Positions 58,916 through 64,000 of a stretch of DNA of 64,000 nt are shown one piece after another (position 1 is the stretch's first letter; each line of letters opens with the position of its first letter). Made by a program: the position numbers and the translations under genes. The stretch lies in contig NZ_JBHRTO010000001.1 of the NCBI RefSeq assembly GCF_042646385.1, positions 1,178,001 through 1,242,000 on the forward strand, given 5' to 3'. Below the pieces are notes generated by a model. That model was not told the origin of the DNA. It did not search any database and worked only from the letters and a program-made list of their open reading frames with translations. The DNA comes from Cypionkella sinensis. GTDB lineage: Bacteria > Pseudomonadota > Alphaproteobacteria > Rhodobacterales > Rhodobacteraceae.

Positions 58916-59865
58916 AAGTTGTCGTCACCGACTACACCTTCCCGGCCTTGGATCAGGAAGCTGCCGCCGCAAAAGCCGCCGGGGCGGAATTCGCCGCACA
59001 TCAATGCAAATCCGCCGCCGAAGTCGCCGCTGCTGTCGCTGGAGCTGATGTTGCCGTGGTGCAATTCGCGCCCTTCGGCCCCGAAGCAGCCGCCGCAGTC
59101 AAACCCGGTGCGACGGTGATCCGCTATGGCGTCGGTTATAACAACATAGATCTTGCCGCCGCCAAGGCTCATGGCCTGAAAGTCGGCTACGTGCCTGACT
59201 ATTGTGCCGATGAGGTCGCCGACCACACCGCTGCAGCCGCCCTGACCCTTCTACGCAAGCTGGTGCCGATGGATGCGTCGGTGCGGGTCGGGGAATGGGC
59301 GGCGGTAAAGATCGCCAAGCCGATGAAACCGTTCAACAAAACGAACTTTGGCTTCTTTGGCCTTGGCAATATCGGCCGTGCGGTTCATGCCCGGCTGCAA
59401 GGCTTTGGCTTTCAGTTTCTGGCTGCCGATCCCGGCCTGACTGAAGCGCACGCCGCCGGGATGGGGGTGCGCAAGGTCCCACCCGAGGTGCTGCTGGCCG
59501 AGGCCGACATCATCAGCCTGCACGCCCCCGCCACCGCCGAGACCACCGAATATTTCAACGCGGCTCGCCTTGCCACGATGCAGCCGCACGCGATGCTGGT
59601 GAACTCGGCGCGTGGACAGTTGATCAACGAGGCGGATCTGGCGCAGGCGCTGACGGTCGGCACCATCGCGGCGGCGGCACTGGATGTGTTCCATGTGGAG
59701 CCGCTACCCACTGACAGCCCTTTGCGCACAGCCCCAAATCTGCTGCTGACCCCGCACGCCGCCTGGTATTCCGAGGCCGCTATCCATCAGCTTCAGCATC
59801 TGGTGGCGGGTGACATCACCCGCGCCCTGGCTGGCCAAGGGCCGCGCAAGCCGGTTCCGCAGTAA
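58912..59865 (+). CDS. D-isomer specific 2-hydroxyacid dehydrogenase
   Basis: This 317-residue protein has the NAD-binding motif GFFGLGNIGRAVHAR and the catalytic residues in LVNSARGQLINEADL (Arg), the FHVEPLPTDSPL region (Glu) and LLLTPHAAWYS (His). It reduces 2-keto acids or oxidises 2-hydroxy acids. In this cluster the substrate could be a glyoxylate-, lactate- or sugar-derived acid. The start overlaps the ADC-like stop. Confidence 0.9.
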   Translation: MKVVVTDYTFPALDQEAAAAKAAGAEFAAHQCKSAAEVAAAVAGADVAVVQFAPFGPEAAAAVKPGATVIRYGVGYNNIDLAAAKAHGLKVGYVPDYCADEVADHTAAAALTLLRKLVPMDASVRVGEWAAVKIAKPMKPFNKTNFGFFGLGNIGRAVHARLQGFGFQFLAADPGLTEAHAAGMGVRKVPPEVLLAEADIISLHAPATAETTEYFNAARLATMQPHAMLVNSARGQLINEADLAQALTVGTIAAAALDVFHVEPLPTDSPLRTAPNLLLTPHAAWYSEAAIHQLQHLVAGDITRALAGQGPRKPVPQ

Positions 59866-59935
59866 ACTAACCCGCGGGAAACCAAGGGAAATAACCCGGC
59901 ACGGGGTTCGTGCCAAACTTATCTGGGAGGATAAC

Positions 59936-60976
59936 ATGAAACACGTTCTACTTGGCGCAGCCGCCGCGATGATGCTGACGACCGCGAATTTCGCCTATGC
60001 CGACACGATCAAACTGGAACCCGGCAAGGAAACCAACATGGTTTTGCTGCCGAAATTCCTGGGCATTCTGGTATTTGATCAGGCCAATGAGGGCGCGCAA
60101 GAGGCCCACAAGGAACTCGCCAACCCCGGCAAGCTGGAATTCACCGGCCCCACCCCGGAAAACTCCACCGCTGGCCAGATTGAGATCATGACCACCGCTG
60201 GCACCCAGAAACAGGGCGCGGTGATGCTGTCGAACAACGCGGGCGACCAGATCGTTCCGGCGGCAGAGGCTGCACAGGCCGCTGGCACCAAGGTCGTGAC
60301 ATGGGATAGCCCGATCCCCGGCGGCAAGGGCGAAAGCGTGTTTGTGGCACAGGTCGATTTCGGTTCAATCGGCACGGTGATGGCCGATATGGCGATGGAT
60401 ATTCTCGGCGGCAAAGGCAAGATGGCAGTGCTGTCGGCGACGCCCGATGCCTCGAACCAGAACGCCTGGATCGAGTCGATGAAAGCCGCCCTCGCCGCCG
60501 ATCCGAAGTATAAGGATATCGAACTGGTTGACGTGGTTTACGGCGATGACCAAGCCGAGGTGTCCTATAACCGCGCGTTGGCGCTGGTCGATAAATACCC
60601 GGATCTGGGCCTGATCATGTCGCCGACCACGGTGGGCATCCAAGCCTCGGCCAAGGCGATGCAGGATGAAGGCCTGTGCGACAAGGTCAAAGTCTCGGGC
60701 CTTGGTCTGCCGTCGGAAATGGTCAGCTACACGATGAACGGCTGCGCCCCGGAATTCGCTTTGTGGGATTTCCGCGATCTGGGGTATCTGACCTATTACA
60801 CCGCTTACGGTCTGGCGACGGGCCAGTTGAAGGGTGACATTGGCGAGACCTTCACTGCGGGCCGCATGGGCGATTACACGATCGAGGCGGATCCGGGCCG
60901 TGAAGGGGCCAAGCGCATCCTGATGGGGCCGTTCACTGTCTATAACAAAGACAACGTCGAAGCCGCTGCAAAGTAA
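59936..60976 (+). CDS. rhaS: RhaS-type sugar ABC substrate-binding protein
   Basis: The ATG at 59936 after GGGAGG gives 346 residues with a signal peptide (LLGAAAAMMLTTANFAYA). The periplasmic-binding fold reads LLPKFLGILVFDQANEGAQE, GPTPENSTAGQIEIM, and DEGLCDKVKVSGLGLPSEMV with TMNGCAPEFALWDF. This closely resembles rhizobial rhamnose-binding RhaS as I recall it. It delivers the sugar to the permeases encoded downstream. Confidence 0.85.
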   Translation: MKHVLLGAAAAMMLTTANFAYADTIKLEPGKETNMVLLPKFLGILVFDQANEGAQEAHKELANPGKLEFTGPTPENSTAGQIEIMTTAGTQKQGAVMLSNNAGDQIVPAAEAAQAAGTKVVTWDSPIPGGKGESVFVAQVDFGSIGTVMADMAMDILGGKGKMAVLSATPDASNQNAWIESMKAALAADPKYKDIELVDVVYGDDQAEVSYNRALALVDKYPDLGLIMSPTTVGIQASAKAMQDEGLCDKVKVSGLGLPSEMVSYTMNGCAPEFALWDFRDLGYLTYYTAYGLATGQLKGDIGETFTAGRMGDYTIEADPGREGAKRILMGPFTVYNKDNVEAAAK

Positions 60977-61033
60977 GGCTTTTCTGTGCGGCCGGGTTCG
61001 CTCGGCCGCGCTTCTTTCCGACGGATTGGTGCG

Positions 61034-62527
61034 ATGAAACCAGTGCTTGCCCTGCGACAGGTCTCGAAGAATTTCGGCATGACCGCCGCCCTGACCGATA
61101 TGACGCTGGAACTTTTCCCCGGCGAAGTTCACGCAATCGTCGGCGAGAATGGCGCGGGCAAATCCACCATGATCAAGATCATGACCGGGATTCACCAGCC
61201 AACTTCCGGCACGGTTGAGGTGGACGGTGCGCCTGTGGTGCTGAACGGATCAAAAGCGGCGCGTCTGCGTGGCATCGCTGCGATCTATCAGGAACCGATG
61301 GTGTTTCCCGATCTGGATGTTACCGAAAACATATTCATTTCCGCCACTTCCGGCCTTTTGTTGAACCGTTCCGCGATGCGCCGCCATGCCCGCGAGTTGA
61401 TCGCCCGCATTGGCATGACGCTGGATGTGGACCGCATCGCTTCGGGCCTGTCGCTTGCCGAGCAGCAAGCGGTGGAAATCGCCCGCGCGCTGAGCCAAGA
61501 CGTGCGCGTGCTGATCATGGACGAACCCACCGCCAGCCTTTCGGCGCATGAGGCATCCGAACTGCGCCGCATTGCCCGTGCTTTGGCGGCGGATGGCGTC
61601 TCGGTGGTCTATATCTCGCACCGGCTGGAGGAGGTGTTTGAGCTTGCCAATCGCGTCTCGGTGATCCGCGACGGCAAGCATATTTCCACCAAGCTGATTT
61701 CTGAGACCGATCCGCAAACCCTGATCGCCGAGATGGTGGGGCGTGAGGTCGGCAACTATTTCACCAAGATGCCCTCGACCGCCACCGCCGAAACCCTGCT
61801 TTCCGTGCAAGGGCTTGCCGTTGATGGTGTGTTTGAAGGCATCAGTTTCGATATCAAGCGCGGCGAGGTGCTGGCAATGGCGGGCCTGATCGGCGCGCGG
61901 CGCACCGATGTGGCGCTGGCGCTGTTCGGCATGCTGAAAACCAGCGCCGGGACTGTCACCTATAAAGGCCAACCGCTGAAAATCACCTCGTCCCGCGCAG
62001 CCATCGACAATGGCATCGCTTACGTCTCGGAAGATCGCCGCAAGATGGGGCTGGCGATGGCTCTGCCGATCCGCTGGAACATCACGCTTGCGACCTTGCA
62101 GAAATATCTGTCGCCGCTGGGGCTGATCAACACTGGGGCCGAGATCACAACCGCTTGGAGTTACAAGCAAAAGCTGAACATCCGCACCCCGAACACCGAT
62201 ATCGCCGTGGGCAATCTTTCGGGCGGCAACCAGCAAAAGGTGATGCTGGCGAAATGGCTGAACATGGCCCCCGACCTGCTGATCGTCGATGAACCGACCC
62301 GTGGCATTGATGTGGGCGCCAAGGCCGAGGTCCACGCCCTGATCCGCGCCTTTACCGCTGCGGGTGGGACGGCATTGGTGATTTCATCCGACCTGCCCGA
62401 AGTCTTGGCGCTTGGCGACCGGATTCTTGTGATGCGCGAGGGCCGCCAGATGGCGATTATCGACCACGCCGATGCCAGCCAGGAATCCATCATGGCGCTT
62501 GCCACCGGACAAAAGGACGCCGCCTGA
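61034..62527 (+). CDS. rhaT: Sugar ABC transporter ATPase, two cassettes (RhaT-type)
   Basis: The ATG at 61034 gives 497 residues with two ABC domains. The first has GENGAGKST near residue 41, a LSLAEQQAVEIARAL signature and ILIMDEPTASLS. The second has a degenerate Walker A (GLIGARRTDVALALF) and an intact LSGGNQQKVMLAKWL, as in the RbsA/MglA/RhaT family. It powers uptake with the two permeases. Its stop overlaps the next ATG. Confidence 0.93.
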   Translation: MKPVLALRQVSKNFGMTAALTDMTLELFPGEVHAIVGENGAGKSTMIKIMTGIHQPTSGTVEVDGAPVVLNGSKAARLRGIAAIYQEPMVFPDLDVTENIFISATSGLLLNRSAMRRHARELIARIGMTLDVDRIASGLSLAEQQAVEIARALSQDVRVLIMDEPTASLSAHEASELRRIARALAADGVSVVYISHRLEEVFELANRVSVIRDGKHISTKLISETDPQTLIAEMVGREVGNYFTKMPSTATAETLLSVQGLAVDGVFEGISFDIKRGEVLAMAGLIGARRTDVALALFGMLKTSAGTVTYKGQPLKITSSRAAIDNGIAYVSEDRRKMGLAMALPIRWNITLATLQKYLSPLGLINTGAEITTAWSYKQKLNIRTPNTDIAVGNLSGGNQQKVMLAKWLNMAPDLLIVDEPTRGIDVGAKAEVHALIRAFTAAGGTALVISSDLPEVLALGDRILVMREGRQMAIIDHADASQESIMALATGQKDAA

Positions 62528-63537
62528 TGGGCCTGATTTCCCGCCTTTCCCCCGCCGCCCTGCGTATCCTCGCCCTGCTGGCCGTGCTGGCCGTGGTGCT
62601 GATCTTTTTTGCCACCCAGATCGAGGGCTATCTGAACGGCCGTCTGTTCAACCGCATCTCGTCCTCGGTTGCCATCATGGCGCTGATCGCCACCGGGCAA
62701 ACCCTGGTGATCCTGACCCGCAACATTGACCTCTCGGTCGGCTCGGTGGTGGGCTTTACCGCCTTTGCCACAGGCTCGATCATCACCAACCACCCCGATC
62801 TGCACCCACTGCTTTTGCTCGCCTATGCCGCGCTGCTTGGCACCGCGTTTGGCGCGATCAACGGCGCGTTGGTGGCCTATGCCCGCGTGCCGTCGATCAT
62901 CGTCACGCTGGCCACCATGGCGCTGTATCGGTCTTTCCTTGTGGAATATTCCGACGCCAAATCCATCACCACCAACAGCCTGCCAAGCTGGCTGACCGAT
63001 TTCCCCAACCTGCCGGTGTTCTCGATTGGCGCGATGGAGTTCCGCGCCGGTTTCACCGCCAGCCTTGCGGTGGTGATCCTTGTGCATCTGTGCCTGACCC
63101 GGCTGCGCCCCGCCCGCGCCCTGTTCGCGGTCGGCTCTAACCCCGAAGCCGCCGATATGGCGGGCATCGACGCCAAGCGCGTGGTGTTTGCCGCCTTCGC
63201 GCTGTCGGGCCTGATGGCGGGGCTGGCGGGCTTCATGTTTCTGGCGCGTTTCGGCACCATCACCGTGGTCGCAGGGCTGGGGTTCGAGTTGAAATCCGTC
63301 GCCTCCTCGGTCGTCGGCGGAGTCAATATCTTCGGCGGTTCCGGCTCGGTGATCGGGGCGTTCCTCGGCGCGATCTTGGTGGATCTGCTGGAAACCAGCC
63401 TTGTCCGCTGGGCGGTGGTTTCCGAATTCTGGCGTGAGGCCGTCCTCGGCGCGTTGATCCTGCTCGCTGTCGCCACCGACACCCTGCTGTCGCGCCGCCT
63501 GGCCCGCCTGCGCGCCAAGAAAGGAGACACCAAATGA
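62527..63537 (+). CDS. rhaP: Sugar ABC transporter permease (RhaP-type)
   Basis: This 336-residue protein has about ten membrane segments and the RbsC-family motifs ILTRNIDLSVGSVVGFTAF and VGSNPEAADMAGIDAKRVVF, plus SSVVGGVNIFGGSGSVIGA. It starts within the ATPase stop and ends four bases into the next permease, showing tight coupling. Confidence 0.92.
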   Translation: MGLISRLSPAALRILALLAVLAVVLIFFATQIEGYLNGRLFNRISSSVAIMALIATGQTLVILTRNIDLSVGSVVGFTAFATGSIITNHPDLHPLLLLAYAALLGTAFGAINGALVAYARVPSIIVTLATMALYRSFLVEYSDAKSITTNSLPSWLTDFPNLPVFSIGAMEFRAGFTASLAVVILVHLCLTRLRPARALFAVGSNPEAADMAGIDAKRVVFAAFALSGLMAGLAGFMFLARFGTITVVAGLGFELKSVASSVVGGVNIFGGSGSVIGAFLGAILVDLLETSLVRWAVVSEFWREAVLGALILLAVATDTLLSRRLARLRAKKGDTK

Positions 63538-64000
63538 GCCGCCTGTTCTCTTGGGAAGGATTCCTGTTTGCCTGCCTTGCGGTGATCTTCACCTTCAACG
63601 CCGTGGCAGCACCCGATTTCCTCAGCATTTCCAACCAGATCAATCTGTTCCAGCTTTCCATCGAGAAGATCATTCTGGCGCTGGTGATGACCTTCGTGAT
63701 CATCAACGCCGAGATTGACCTTTCGGTCGGCTCGATGATGGGTCTGTCGGCCTGCACCTTTGGCTATCTGGTGCAGATGGGCACCCCCGCCCCGCTAGTG
63801 ATCCTGATCTGCCTGGCCATCGGCGTCGCGGGCGGGTTTTTCAACGGCTGGTTCACCGCCCGCCTTGGCCTGCCCAGCCTTGTCGTCACGCTTGCCACCC
63901 TGATCGGCTTTCGCGGTCTGGCCCGCGTCATGCTGGAAGATCGCGGCATCGGCGGCTTTCCCGATTGGTTCGCGGCCCTTGGCCAACGCGGCCTGATCGG
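63534..64000 (+). CDS. rhaQ: Second sugar ABC permease (RhaQ-type), 3' end cut off
   Basis: The ATG at 63534 follows AAAGGAGA and overlaps the preceding stop. The 155 visible residues begin MSRLFSWEGFLFACLAVIFT and include IINAEIDLSVGSMMGLSACT and LPSLVVTLATLIGFRGLARV, the same family pattern as the first permease. The rest lies beyond the right edge. Confidence 0.9.
   Translation, partial: MSRLFSWEGFLFACLAVIFTFNAVAAPDFLSISNQINLFQLSIEKIILALVMTFVIINAEIDLSVGSMMGLSACTFGYLVQMGTPAPLVILICLAIGVAGGFFNGWFTARLGLPSLVVTLATLIGFRGLARVMLEDRGIGGFPDWFAALGQRGLI

Noticed and set aside
1..64000. CRISPR arrays, insertion sequences, prophage structural genes, rRNA operons
   Set aside because: Read through for regularly spaced repeats, transposase motifs and phage genes; none seen apart from the integrase remnant.

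Overview
The window reads as a high-GC alphaproteobacterial chromosome, most likely of the family Rhodobacteraceae. The evidence is a NDUFA12-type complex I subunit, clpP next to clpX, an EnvZ-type sensor kinase, dispersed GC-rich intergenic repeats of a kind familiar from Rhodobacteraceae, and the general gene content. No marker allows a genus or species call.

Backbone, left (1-7501): a 3'-truncated NDUFA12-like gene, a B12-binding mutase-like protein, clpX and clpP, a sensor histidine kinase, an MBL-fold hydrolase and tRNA-Asn(GUU).

Island (about 7503-47061): an 18-bp copy of the tRNA-Asn 3' end (7485-7502) recurs exactly at 47044-47061. A tyrosine-recombinase remnant lies just inside the tRNA, and TGTATCACAG motifs occur at both ends. 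The 39.6 kb between is therefore a genomic island that is probably no longer self-mobile. Its cargo looks like a low-oxygen and stress survival package: a chaperone set (cbpA-cbpM, grpE-dnaK), an ene-reductase, a Crp/Fnr-type regulator, an alcohol dehydrogenase, a complete arginine deiminase operon (YfcC-type antiporter, arcA, arcB, arcC), a cation P-type ATPase, an Acg-like nitroreductase, a DevBCA-like exporter, DJ-1/PfpI, quinone-reductase-like, BON, VIT1, SOUL and PRC-barrel proteins, and a cytochrome c/2Fe-2S/molybdopterin hydroxylase trio. A PAS-like protein with a FixJ-like DNA-binding domain sits in the middle. Five near-identical boxes (core GTAGTTTCCG, close to the FixJ site) lie upstream of grpE, the ene-reductase, BON, SOUL and a two-domain unknown. 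Three FNR/FixK-like palindromes lie upstream of the arc operon, the exporter and the Crp gene. I infer a self-contained regulon resembling the mycobacterial DosR and rhizobial FixJ/FixK programmes.

Within the island, 15045-19580 is a distinct module: a MarR-type regulator with palindromic TAATGC operators around a strong divergent promoter, a CoiA-like putative nuclease interrupted by a one-base frameshift, and a soluble AAA-M41 (FtsH-like) protease without membrane segments. This is the best candidate for an undescribed system.

Backbone, right (47062-64000): a GMC oxidoreductase; a TetR-controlled envelope-stress operon (PspA-like, YiaA/B-like, DUF4105) with three identical-pattern operators; a trehalase; and a divergent 6-deoxyhexose (probably L-rhamnose) catabolic and ABC-uptake cluster running off the right edge.
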